64,000 nt of DNA, from contig JACAXG010000110.1 in NCBI GenBank assembly GCA_018881555.1, positions 1,557,474-1,621,473 on the forward strand. Reading direction: 5' to 3'. The notes beneath the pieces were generated by a model that saw nothing but the letters and a program-made list of their open reading frames with translations, had not been told where the DNA came from and did no database searches. Source of the stretch: Amblyornis subalaris (taxonomy: Eukaryota; Chordata; Aves; Passeriformes; Ptilonorhynchidae). Numbering within the stretch: the first letter of the stretch is position 1; each line of letters begins with the position of its first letter. The translations under genes were made by a program, and so were the position numbers. Positions 37,556 to 49,207 of this stretch are shown here, piece by piece.

Positions 37556-40265
37556 AGAGTTATTGGATGTAAAATACATCACAATGGGGGGATGTGAAAC
37601 ATGCTACAGCTCTGATACAGTAATGGAAGTTAACAAAGACACAAGAACTAGAAAATCAAATGTCCTAACTCTAATTGTGAGAAGTGAATTTACACTAAAA
37701 TTTCTGGTCCTCATTCTTAAATGTTGATTAACTCTAATGGATCATAGCTGATCCTCGCATAATATGAAATATAAAATATGGAGGTAGTACGTAATAGCAT
37801 AAAAAACCCTCCAGTTGTAAAATTACTAGAAATCAAAGTCTTGTCATTTGTTACAAAATATTTAAATACACTGCATAGCTGTAATATTTTAACAGATTTG
37901 TAAACCATCCACAACACATATTGTGAATTTGATTAAATTAAGCAAAAACAAATAGTACACTTTATGTGATTTAGTGATTACGGACTATTTTTCCCCAAAA
38001 ATAACATGCACTGAAAAAAACCCCAAAGCAGAGCAATCCCTCAATATGTTTTATCACATTAACTCAAAGAGGATCTTGCTTTGCATGAGCAGTTGAAGCA
38101 GTAAAATGAAAAAGAGAGGTCTATACTTTGAGGGAGTAACCATGGAATTCAGCAGAGTTTTCTTCAGTAAAACAATAAAGTTTGAAGAATTCAATCTCTT
38201 GTGCTTTAGTGTTTACAAGAATAAATGGAAAAAAACTAGAAAACAATTTGTAAGTGGTGTAGATGGCTGTGAGAGAAGTTTGTTCCATACTTGGGCAGTC
38301 ATGAGATAAAAAAGTCAATCAATCTGACTGGGTGAAGAATAGCTAATTCAAAGCAAGCAGAAACACAAGGACAGGTTTCATTAAAATCAAGGTAGTGGAG
38401 CAGAGAAACAAAGCCTGATGGAATGGATATAAAACAGGGTTGTCCACATGGACTTGTGTTTTCTGATAAGAAGAAATGACAGTTTTCTTAGCTAAGCCTG
38501 AGCTACTTTGCAGAAACAGAAACATTTTCACTCAGGAAAAGCAAACAAACAAACAAACCAACTCCCCTATAAATTCAAAGCATTTGAGGATCATACTCTT
38601 CAACAACTACTAAGTTTCAGTGGCAGAAAAACAATTACTTTTTAGTGATGTGTTAAGATAAGATTTGGAATTTGCATTTTCCACACAGAAGAAAATACTC
38701 TTTCCCTTGTTTATTGAAGCTAAAAGAAGTTTATGCTATAGAAACTTAGTTATCAAGCTTAGAATGGAACAATCTGTGGGTACATAGCTTGAGTTCTACA
38801 GCACAGGCTCTATTACTAAATAAACAAATTCTTGTTTAACTACAGTACCTCTCCCAGAAAAACATTGAAGCTTTAATAAAAAGTTGTCAGTGATAGGTCA
38901 TATCAAAACCCAATCCTTACAATCATTCCTAACTTAATAATTCCTCATTTAAAACAATAATAACATTTTATTATCAATTTGAACTGCCTCCCTTCACCCT
39001 CCAGCTATTTTATCTTGTCATATATTAGTCTGATGGGCTGACAAGCTCTCTATGATCCTGTTGCTGTGGTGCATGTGAGTGCTTACATAGTACAATCAAG
39101 TTGTCCGTGAGCTTTCTCTGTGTTTTGTTAAAATGGATTGACACATTACATTCTATAAAAATAGCCCAAGTTTTTCAATATTTAATGCTTCTCTTTGGCT
39201 CTTGGAACTCCCTCTCAATTATTGCTACCCAAACTCTATTTCTCCAGATATTGCACACCTATGTTCTTTGGGTTTAGATGTACTACTACATGTCTCCCAG
39301 AAAAATCAGCAATATTTTCTACTACTACACTGCCAGTAAAGGCTCAATTAACTGGTGAATGTCACCAGAAGATTTTTCCTCTCATACAGGTCCCTTCTAA
39401 ATTGTGGCAATGCTTGCATTGTTAACTACTGCATAATCCTAGATGGAAATGCAGAAGCCATGTTTTATGATGTTAGGTACTGCAAAGTATCATCACAGCC
39501 CACGAATCTGCATGTCTGTGTGTCCAGTGAGTATTCGGCAGGTACCATGGAAAAGGTCCTTAGCCTTAGCCACGCTGAGGTGATAGAAAACTCAAGCATT
39601 TGTTCGTGATATCCCTGGTGATAGTTCAATTACAGGTATCAGAAATAGGACAGCCAAACATGTCTGCTTATTCTAAGGCCAAATTTTTTCTCTTCTACTT
39701 TGTGTCTGGCAAACAGTGTGACCTGGCCACATGAGAAGGGTCTCTCATTTTGTACACTCCCAACAATGTAAGGAAACTAAAATTATGGGGTAATTACACA
39801 TAATCAGCCTTGCTTTGGATAACTGATCATTTCACATCTTAATCGATTGTCTGGGCACTTATGGGTCCAGCATGACCTTAATGTGACTTGCTAATGACTG
39901 GCCCCAAATAAATCTCTCCTTGAACTCTTCCTAGCTGAGTAGCCTTTTATTTCAGTTCTGCATTAGGCCTTTTCACTCGATGAAGCCGCAGGACTCAAAA
40001 ACCCGTCTTCCGTCAGTCATACCTTCCACACCAATATGAATGCCTATGGCTCAATACTGGCTGTTTGCAGCCCAAAATGACAGCTAGTAATCGCATTGGG
40101 GTGCTAATGGGCACAGAGGAGATCATCAATCATCACTCAGACACAGTGTGATTTTACATTTAGCTTTATCAAATGCGCTGTCTGTGCCTAGCTTCCGGGC
40201 ATTAAAATTACATGGGGTTAAGGACTTGTTCTCTTATTTGGCCTTCCATCAGTCTTTGTGACTAT
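37556..40265. other. Unique non-coding DNA, possible conserved element inside
   Basis: No recognised repeats except a (AAAC)4 run at 38542-38559. The interval 39700-40260 is complex and non-repetitive, with several homeodomain-like and HMG-like cores. It is listed as a possible conserved non-coding element. Open frames stay under 85 codons. Confidence 0.5.
38542..38559. repeat. (AAAC)n microsatellite
   Basis: Four and a half units of CAAA/AAAC in a row. Short and unremarkable. Confidence 0.9.
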
Positions 40266-40365
40266 TGGAAATGTTATCTGTAATGACTTTGGTTGTTTCC
40301 AAGTCATTGATTAAAAAATGTGACCTGTCCTAGGGCCATAGGTTCCTTGGGGAACTGCATTAGTA
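40266..40365 (-). mobile_element. Possible very old CR1/L3-type scrap (minus strand)
   Basis: CAAGTCATTGATTAAAAAAT followed by CCTAGGGCCATAGGTTCC and TTGGGGAACTGCATTAGTAA resembles, in order and spacing, the reversed RT segment of CR1 and L3 elements. There, a CATT-GATGAA block is followed by GGGCCC-AGGACAGA-CCC and TGGGGAAC-CCACTAGTAA. About 100 bp can be followed. It is heavily mutated and may be chance, but three consecutive blocks agree. Confidence 0.5.
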
Positions 40366-43300
40366 ACTTGTGTATTCGGTGATGGTTCCTCAGCTGCAGG
40401 CTGAGAGACAGCCCATCAACAAATATGGTCTGGACCTGGACAGGGATATGGATAGCCCAGCCCAGATGTTAGACCCTTGCTAAAGTTAAACTGTTGTTAT
40501 AGTCTTCTGAGGCCAGTGGGCTTTGAAAGATGTGCCCTGATGACTCCAAACTTCTGGGGAATTGCTGCTCAGTCAACAATCCCCACTGCTAATAATTTAC
40601 CAGGCAAGAACAATACTTCAGTTACAGCTATTGACACACTGCCATGTCAATCCTCCAGTGCCTCACCAGCCATCATGATTTATTTGTGATTGATGAAGCA
40701 GTGAAAGAAGATGCTAGAGCACTACTGTCAAAAGATTGCTGAATTTGATTAATTTCAGCATGGAACGTGTTTGTTTTCCCATGTGATGGCAATGAAAAAA
40801 AGGTGAAGATGTCAAGCCTACAACATTATGTCTTCTGATTGAAACCCCTTGAGGTATTTTTGAACCCCAGGATACAGAGACAGGGTAAATACTTGTGAAA
40901 AGGGTGGGAAAATCAGAGATGACTCCATGGTTCACAACAGAGACACAGTAACAGTGGATGAAATCTGAAATATTGGGGCTGATCCCGAAAAGGGTGAAAA
41001 TTAATTAAGATGAATAACATGATTCATCTGAGGAAGACACTAGATGATGTGAGTGGACTACTCCTGTTAATCAAATTAAATATTTTTGGACTCAAGCATC
41101 TGATGTATGCATAAGTGCAAAATATATTAATATGTTTGGTTTTGTCAGAATTCTTATTAGACAATTTTGATAAAGTCAATGAAAGCTTGCACTTTTAGAT
41201 GGTAGATTTCAGTAGAAAATAGCTAAATATTCCAGCTGTCCTTTGAAGCTAAAGACATGTTGACATTTTAGAGCTGTCAGACTGTTATTCATGTGTCCAA
41301 TCACATATTTAGGTATCTTTTCTGGCAGCAAAGCTTAACAAAATCTTAAAACCCCATTTGGGTGATCAGATTAAATGATTAATTGCACCAAATGATTTTT
41401 ACATGGAAAGAATGAAGGATCAAGAAAGACCTTTTCTGTTTATATAGTTGTTTACATACATGCTTACATACACACAACCTCAGCAATACTGCAGCAGGAG
41501 TTATTTGACTAAGGACGGTGGTGAAGACATAAGCCAGCTCTATAAAACCTTTCAAGCTCCCTACCCATGAGACTTCAAACACAAACAGCCAATACCTGCA
41601 TTCTTTCATGCTGTGCAACCTACTTATGTGTTTTATATATTTACACCACAAACTTATTAATAGGTTCTTATCAGTGTTGACAGAGTTTGTCTTTCTGTCA
41701 AAAGACAGAAAAGACAGAATTAAGATTACTACTGGAAACACAGTGTGGGATTGGATAATTAAAGAGTACATATGCCTCAGGACACAGAATAATTTTGAAC
41801 AAACAGCCATAGTCATGGAATTTCCTTGGTTTTCTGCTAGATAACTTCTATGTTAAACCACATTTACTTGTTTTTTAGTGGTTGTCAGCAGTTCCTGAAA
41901 ATGTACCATTCTATCTTGAGGATCATTGACTGGGCCTAAAATGCTTATTTTAGTGGTAAATGTGCTGTGCAGAACATGTAATTTACTCCATATATCTGAC
42001 AGATACATCAAGTGCCTTTTGAAAGCATGATGAAAAGACCTAATAAAAAATATTTTTATCAGTCAGATTGAGCTTTTGAATAAAATCTAGTGTCAGATTT
42101 GACTGAAGGCGGTAGTAGAGAATTAAGAAAAGCACATCTTAATACCTGTTGCAAGGTTACTTTCTCCCTTAGTTCACTCAAACTATGCCCTATGCTTCTG
42201 TCTTTAAACTCAGTTGTTGTAGCCACCCAGGTCTTCATTTCTTTTTTTCTGCAAGAGTGGTGGAGTTTCCTAATAAAAAGTACTTACTCCTCAGAAGTCA
42301 CACTTCAACCCACTACAGGTACAATTCTATTCTCTTCTCAACATATTTTAAAAATTAGCTTTGCTTTCCATATCCAGCAACACTGAGCTGAAGTAAGTAC
42401 TGAGTTCTCATCACCAGATACAAGTCATATACTTTGGGTATAGGGTAATGCTGTTGGTTATTACTTGCTGTGCTTAAAGTAGCTCAAGTAAAACCATATT
42501 GCCTAAAAAGATTAATCCCCTCCCTGCTTCATAGTAACATTAGCTTGCTTAGAGGAACTGAGAAAAATTTTTCAAAGAAGAAAGTGTGAAATCTTAAAAA
42601 CATGTTTCCAAACAGCCTAAAATTTGATTTCTCTACATATGTCTTACAAAAATACTGGAAAGAGCACTACAGTCCTTTTATCTGTCACATTAGGCATAGC
42701 ACTTTTGATTTATGGTACTAAGGGATTTATTTGATTTTTAATGTTGCATTTATTCAAACCAGTGAACAGGCTACTTCAGACAGGTTTTTGTACACTCGAT
42801 TTACATCCGCACGCTTTAAGTCCCATCCTGGTAATCAGCCATGGATAGTCAGGTCTAAGGTACTTAAATTGTTCTGAGTGCTACTCTACTCTAAATGCCT
42901 TTCTGCATGTTTGAGTGTTTTATTAGTCAAGATCTAAGGGAGACAGCACCCAACTTTGGTCTTAGTGCCAGCAAAAACATACCATTGTTTGTGGCATTTG
43001 TAGCAGCAAATCATAAAATTATGGCTCCTGTACAAATATAAACAGTGTCCCTCCGAGTCTGCAGTCCAAAAAGACAGAATAAGAAGATCTACAAGGATAC
43101 AGAATAGTAGGATGGATTATTGGGGTGTTTTTAAGCAGCAGAATTAGTTAAATCATCAGAGACGTGTACAAAAAACAAGAGCGAGGTATGGCTGTGGACA
43201 GAAGGGAATGAAGGGAAATATTCTTTTGGCAAACAGTAGGAAGATGAGATGGAGACGGTGTTTTGCATCACTATTTTAAGCAAACAGTCAATCAGAAGAA

Positions 43301-43926
43301 CGTCTGGTGAAATTTATCGCCACTGAGAATTTTAACAAAGTTTTCGCAAGAGTCTTGTAAGGGCGAATCAGAAATATAAGTTTCCGATTTCTGAGTTCCT
43401 GAGGAGAAAGAAGAGAGCTAATCTGCAAATGAAGCAAACCAAATTTTTAGCCTATTTTCCTCTTTGGATGGGAATCTCTGAATACTGCATTACCTGGTCC
43501 ACAATGAGGTTATGTGAATTTATGTGTTGGAGATACTTCAGTAGCTGAAGTTGTATGCGTGCCTACATCACTTTAGTTTAAAAGAGCAGTTTGTATCAGT
43601 AGCTTCTGCAAACTAGAAAATTTTCTGCTTGTGTATTCACTCTCAATTCAATTAAGCTAAAATGGTATTTGTGCAGATAGGTGACTTTTATCATAATTAT
43701 TTTTGCAGTACAGCCTGCATCCCATCCCATCTTTTGCAAGAATCACAGCAAATGTACAGGCTCAATGACAGGTTGTTTTGCATTTTTGTTATTCCCAAAA
43801 TGATATCACTGGAATTTGGATTACTTGCTCCAAATTTCTAGCAGTTATGAACTTTACTCAGTTGAAAGAATAAGTTACGCTTATAAACAGAGCTCTCCTA
43901 TAACCTCCTGAAAGCAAAAATCATTG
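40366..43926. other. Unique non-coding DNA, no gene seen
   Basis: AT-rich, no repeat family recognised. The minus-strand frame at 41379-41816 (145 codons) is the longest outside retroelements. It is hydrophobic- and cysteine-rich, matches no family I know, and is about the length expected once by chance in this much AT-rich DNA. Not called as a gene. Confidence 0.55.
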
Positions 43927-44055
43927 GATCATAGAATCATAGAATCATAGAATCATAGAATGGATTGTCTTGGAAAGGACCTTAAAGACCATCTAGCTCC
44001 AAGACCCTTGTGTGGGAGGTATTCCACACACTAGATCAGCTTGCTAAGAGCTCCA
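43927..44055 (-). mobile_element. Short CR1 LINE 3' tail (minus strand)
   Basis: Four perfect copies of the 8-mer ATCATAGA (43928-43959), the reversed CR1 terminal repeat, lead into GGAAAGGACCTTAAAGACCA and ACACTAGATCAGCTTGCTAA, which is CR1 3' UTR. The copy is only about 130 bp long, 5'-truncated. No coding content. Confidence 0.92.
43928..43959. repeat. CR1 terminal 8-mer, 4 copies
   Basis: ATCATAGA x 4, the complement of the ATTCTATG-type repeat that ends CR1 elements and primes their reverse transcription. Four exact copies are more than the other CR1 ends in this window keep. Confidence 0.93.
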
Positions 44056-47000
44056 AAATCTTTATTTCTCTTTAAAAAGGAATGCTAAAATGATCTTATA
44101 ATAGATACTATGCAGAGGCAGAAACATTTGGCCTCTAATGAAACAGCAAAAATTTATCAGCATACAGTGCTGATTCATGTTCATGCATCCGTAATATCGC
44201 CTGATTAGAATTACAGAGAATTGTATTAATCAACTTGTCCTTTCTGCAATCAATTACACCTAGGCGAAGTGTACGTAAAATGTTATTATACAGATTTGAT
44301 AATGTTTCATCCCCATATTTTCTACTGTTTAGAAGATTACACAAAATATTGGACCATGTTTGGTCCCTTGGTGTTTAGAAGGGGTCTCAGAGGGTCACTT
44401 TAGGGTGACTAACACTACAAGGAAAAGGCAGCTTTTGTGCTTTCCCTAGTCTTTCCAAGGAAGAGTAATATTTAACATCTTCATGCCAATCTATTTTTTG
44501 AGAAATAGCAGATGTGCACCCATTTTTTATCTCCATCCCCTACAAAACAATAAATACACTTTACATTCAGAAAGGCAAAGCATGTACCTTCAGCATGGTT
44601 TTTATTAAAAATTTAAAGATGGCACTGAAGGAGTTGCTGGGTGAAAGTACAGTGTGTGTCTCCTATGAAAGCTACATTGAAATTGCACCCAAATACTGCA
44701 TACTCTGCTTTTTAGCCAGCTCTTTCTGGTTCTTAGGAAATGGAAGGCCTTAGTAGAGAAGAGGGGAAAGCAGTTTCTTTGAAGTGAGATCCCTGATTTT
44801 AGATGTATACTTAGGACAACACCTTAAGTTGCTTGTCATGGTTTGGGGGGTAGGGCAGCACTGGCAGAGTGCCGCAGCCTGCTGGGTTATGCCGTATTTG
44901 CCTAACGAGCCTCGCAAGCTTTCATTAATATTACATGGAGCAGTGGACATGAAACTGCAGTGGAGGGTCTGTGAGCGACAGTACATGCGTTGGGGCAAGT
45001 GATGTGCAAAACACACTCTTTATAAGGGAGTCAGTCTCATTTGGAGTACCGCTCCAAATTCTCCAAATGCATTATGAAAATTGTGTGTGTTTATGGCAAT
45101 AACTATTTCAGTGCTACAGCCTTCCTGTGTCAGAGGGCAGGGACTGCATGGAAAAGGTCACGGTCTGCCTGTATGGGTTTTTTTTATCTAAGCTCTTGTG
45201 TCTCTACAAGATTTTTAACACAGAGGACAGCAGGTAGGGCTTTATAAAAATGCTTGACTGCAGGAGAAATGAAAAGTCTCCAAATTGCTTGTTCAACAGC
45301 AACAAAAATCTCTCTTTTCTAATGGAACAAATGCACTATTAGGATGTACAAATTTCCAAATACTGAGCAAACAGTATCAAATGGAGGAACTGTAGTGCAC
45401 TGAACACATGGCTAGGGATGTATTTTGCTCTTGGTCCAGCACAAACCAGTACACAGTTACTGCTTGCTCTTAGTGGTTCCACAGAAAATTTTTGGGTTTT
45501 GAATGGCACCAGCCCATTTTTGCACATGAAGCATGAAAGGCCTCCACAATTCACTGGATCTGCTGCTGTGCAGGAAGGAGCTATGGCTGGACATTCTTGC
45601 ATGTGTTTTACAGCTCTCAATACAGGGAGTGTCTGTAGAATCCTTTGAAGCAGATGAGACCACAGAGGAATGTGGTGGTAAGGAAAATGAGATAAGTTTA
45701 AGAGAATATGTGTTTACATAACAATATCTGTCTGTTTTCTCCATTTGCTAACCGTGAGCATTTCAACCACAGCAAGGCTGAGCTCTGCTGTAGCCTTCTC
45801 TTTAGGCCTCTGACTTAATTTCCATACCGTCTGCTTTCAGTCTTGGGCCAGTCATGTTTATACTGTATTTTGGCAGGAGAACAGCAGTGGTGTAACTTAC
45901 CTCATTCACCTCTGTGCCCCTCTATACAAAGCACTTCTTGCAGATATGTCTGCTCCAAGTCATTATGCATCATACACAACCTTTGACCTGAGTGAGTGAG
46001 TATGAACAGAAAAGGATTGCTTTTCTCAAGCCAGTTAGGATGCTGCACATTGAACTTGCTGGACAGACGTGTTGTTTCCTTCTTGCTGCTTGTGAGATGC
46101 ACAGAGCATGAGCAGGACCAATAAAACAGATTTAGATCTTCCTGTGAAAACTGTACCACTGTGGAAGGTGGAGGGCCAAGTGGTTTTTCTGTCCCCTCAT
46201 TCGATCCTCGGACCAGAAGCACTGCTGAAAGAAGTGACTCCAAATATACAATGTATTACATTATACTATAGTGGTCATACCCAATTGCTGTCGTGGCTGT
46301 ATTCCTTCTCTTTCCCAAGGATTTTCAGGACTGTAGAACAGAGATCAGAACTTGTCATGTGACTTCACCATCCTCATGTGAAGCAACTAGCAGTGTGGTC
46401 CTCTGGGAAGCTGAGTTTTCCTGCTCTGGAAGGTCAAGAGAAACCCTTGGTCCCAGAATATTCAGTCTGTCCCAGTTCCACAGCGGGGACTGGGTATCTC
46501 AGAGGGATAAGGCTGGGGAACAAGGTGTCGTTACTGCAGGTACGAGCACACTCATGGTCATGTGTAGCTACTCTAAGGGACTCCGACAATATGACTTAAC
46601 CAATACAATCCACCACAGTGCCAGAGAGCCCTTAATCTTCCTTGGGACTACAGTCTGATGCACTGACACCTGAATTATACTGTATCTTGTTTGGGTATGC
46701 AAACACAAGTGCAAAAGAAAAGCACGTAAAGATAGGCACAGAAAACAAAATCCTTCCGCACTGCAAAAGTGACTTAGTTTAGGAAATTGTCAGCTTAGTT
46801 TCCAGCTTTTAGAGTTGACTTCTACTAAATCAGCTTCAGACTATGTCTTCTCTGTCCCTTTGTTGGCCGCAGCTCCCTTTAATGTTGTTATGGTTTGCCT
46901 GCTCTCTCTTATCTCTCCTCATTAAACCGTCCTTCCTCTTCTCACTTGGATTTATATCTCTCCAGCCTAAACCTCCTTTCCCTTCCCACTTTCTAGAGCT

Positions 47001-47259
47001 GGATTTAAAAACTGCAAATGTCTGTAAGCAGCTCAAATTTCTCTCTTCCTTTCCTTCCCTTTCCCATTATCTTCTTTTGTGTCTACTTACATTGCATTTT
47101 TCAGTTAATTCTCCTCTTCTACTTTTCATGTTTTATAACAGTGAAATATGATGAAACACTGAAGTACATAGAATTCACTGGCCTGAGCTATCCTAAAATG
47201 TCATTTTTGTGTATAGACTAAAGAATCTCTATTATTGATAACAATGTGAACTTGATCTC
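44056..47259. other. Unique non-coding DNA, no gene seen
   Basis: No recognised repeats. It contains an 8-bp inverted repeat at 45039-45059 and a pyrimidine-rich tract at about 46900-47125. Open frames reach 121 codons (46293-46658, plus) but overlap frames on the other strand and match nothing. Confidence 0.5.
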
Positions 47260-47837
47260 TGATGTGGTTTCACCCTGGCCAGCAACTAAGTCCCACACAG
47301 CTGCTCACTCATTCCCACTGGGCAGGATGAGGGAGAGAAAGGGGAGGGTAAAAAAGAGAAATCTCATGGGTTGAGATAAAAAGAGTTTAATCAGTATAAA
47401 GCAAAAGCTGCACACACAAGTAAAGCACAACAGGGAATACATTCACCGCTTCCCATGTGCAGGCAGATGTTCCACAATCCCCACGAAAGCAGGGCCCCAT
47501 CGCACATAACGATGACTTGTGAAGACAAATGCCATCACTTCAAATGTCCCCCCTTTTCCTTCTTCTCACACAGCTTTACATGTTGAGCACAATGCTATAT
47601 GGTCTGGGATATCTCTGTGGTCAGTTGGGGTCCCAGCTGTGTCCTCTCCCAACTTCTTGTGCACCCCCAGCCTCTTTACTGGTGGGGTGGGGTGAGGAGC
47701 TGAAAAGGCCTTGACATTGCTCAGCAAGAGCTAAAACATTGCTGTATTATCAACATACTTTCCAGTAAAAATCCAAAACATAGTTCATGCTAGCTACTGT
47801 GAAGAAAATTAACTCTACCCCACCGAAAACCAGCACA
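47260..47837 (-). mobile_element. Avian ERVL-type solo LTR (minus strand)
   Basis: Recognised as the reverse of a widespread bird LTR family. It starts TGATGTGGTTTCACCCTGGC and ends AATTAACTCTACCCCACCGA...CAGCACA. Inside are CAGTTGGGGTCCCAGCTGTG and TGGGTTGAGATAAAAAGAG. The minus-strand polyadenylation signal ATTAAA is kept (TTTAAT at 47386-47391), while the TATA-like site has decayed (TTTACATG near 47575). No retroviral coding sequence adjoins it, so it is a solo LTR, presumably left by LTR-LTR recombination. Flanks (GATCTC, GACTCT) give no clean target-site duplication. The same family occurs in opposite orientation at 56.53 kb. The assignment to class III (ERVL) is from memory of the family, not alignment. 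Confidence 0.85.
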
Positions 47838-48123
47838 GACTCTAAAATGATTTGTTCAGGTCACTGGTCCCTCAGTTGCATCCTTCCAGTGCTAGGGAAC
47901 ATGATGGCACAAGGAGGACAGCAGCTTTCCTGCTTGTTCTTGGTCATGGAACTTGCAACAATAGAGTGAGAAGCAGAGCATTGCACTGTGAATGTGTGAA
48001 ATGTAGGGCTACCTGGGAGACAAAAGTGATTTAAAAGCCTGTTGTGCTTCTCCTTCTCAATTTGCAGGAGTTTGGCAAGTTTACTTTGTTGATGAGTACA
48101 AAAAGTAGATTCTTATCAGAGGG
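47838..48123. other. Spacer between two solo LTRs
   Basis: About 290 bp of non-repetitive DNA between the minus-strand LTRs. It ends with CAGAGGG, which recurs after the next LTR and probably includes its target-site duplication. Confidence 0.6.
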
Positions 48124-49207
48124 TGTCTCAGTTTTGAGACAAATTCAGGAGAGAAACTCTTTGGACTGAGTCTTTCTCCCAAAAAGGGTTCCAAAAATCC
48201 CCTTTCCACCAACAGGGAATGAATACCAATAGACGAAAGTGATAAAAAAATGTAAATGGTTTATTAACAAACAGAATGCTCGCCAACCAGGCAATGGAAA
48301 ACAAAAGGTAAATATCTGTTAAGCACTAAACCATCAGAACCCACTTCCCCACACACAAACAGAAACAAAAAACCCAAAAAAAGCGTCCAGAGAGTGGAAG
48401 TGGCATAGGAGGAATACGTCTTTCCCAACACGTGGTTCAAAGATGGCACCCTTCCACGTGGAGTGGTGGCAGACACCCTGCCCCCACGGGGCAGTCCTGT
48501 AGCAGAGAAAATTCCAGTGGCTACCTGGTGTTGACTTTTTTCCTTCCAATGGCAGTTACAGCAGGCGAAAACAGCTGGGCTGGAGCCTTTTGTTGTGCTT
48601 TCCCTCCCTGGATTGGCTTCCTGGGGCTTGGGGCTGGGTGCAGAGCAGCTCCACTCTCAGCGGTCTTTCTCCTACCGGTTTTGGAGCAGCAGCCTGTTCA
48701 GTTCAGTTCCTGGCAGGCAAAGAAATGCTACTCCAGCTTTCCAATCAAGGGAAAAAGGAGAAGTGTTTTGCTTGGGCCAAAAAGCAAGTGAGCCAAACAG
48801 AGAAACCACATGGCTCAGCGCCGCTGAAGAAAAGAAAACCATGCTGCCAGGCAGGGCTCCAGCAGAGGTGGCCCCGGTCCCGACTCTCAGGCAGCAGCTG
48901 CCGCAGCAGGGCACAGCAGGGCACAGCAGGGCAGCTGGTCTGGCAGAAAACAAAACAGCTCCAGTTGCGTCCCTCTGCCAACGCAGCCGACACGTCCTGA
49001 TTCCAGAACTGGAAGAGAGGGCGGGACTTCCTGCCCCCCGAACTGCAAGAGAGAGAGCAACATTCTGGTCCCTTGAACCCTGCTAGGGTCTTGGCCGCGT
49101 TCACATACCTACCGGCTTGGGGGTGGGGGAAAGAGAAAACAATAACAATTTTGGGGCATAAGCAGAGGATTATGGAATAGATTATTATAACAGATCACTC
49201 CAGGACA
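48124..49207 (-). mobile_element. Solo LTR of an endogenous retrovirus (minus strand), well-bounded
   Basis: The element starts TGTCTCAG and ends CCAGGACA, so the ends form the short inverted repeat TGTC/GACA with canonical TG and CA. It is flanked by GAGGG on both sides (48119-48123, 49208-49212); the match extends to CAGAGGG if the shared CA is counted. The minus-strand polyadenylation signal is AATAAA (TTTATT at 48260-48265), with an inverted CCAAT box at 48612-48616. The length of 1084 bp suits a long avian LTR. The GC-rich middle (48430-49100) gives several overlapping open frames up to 163 codons on both strands, with no recognisable domain. No internal retroviral sequence is seen. The family (ERVK-like or other) is not settled. 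Confidence 0.72.
48903..48934. repeat. 10-bp tandem repeat inside the LTR, about 3 copies
   Basis: GCACAGCAGG repeats (the first copy reads CGCAGCAGG), ending in GCAG. It lies in the putative U3 part of the minus-strand LTR, where retroviral LTRs often carry tandem enhancer units. That role is only a guess. Confidence 0.85.

Noticed and set aside
48432..49104. Cluster of open frames up to 163 codons on both strands
   Set aside because: They overlap one another in several frames of a GC-rich block inside an LTR-like element, show no domain, and long frames on both strands are expected from few stop codons in GC-rich DNA.
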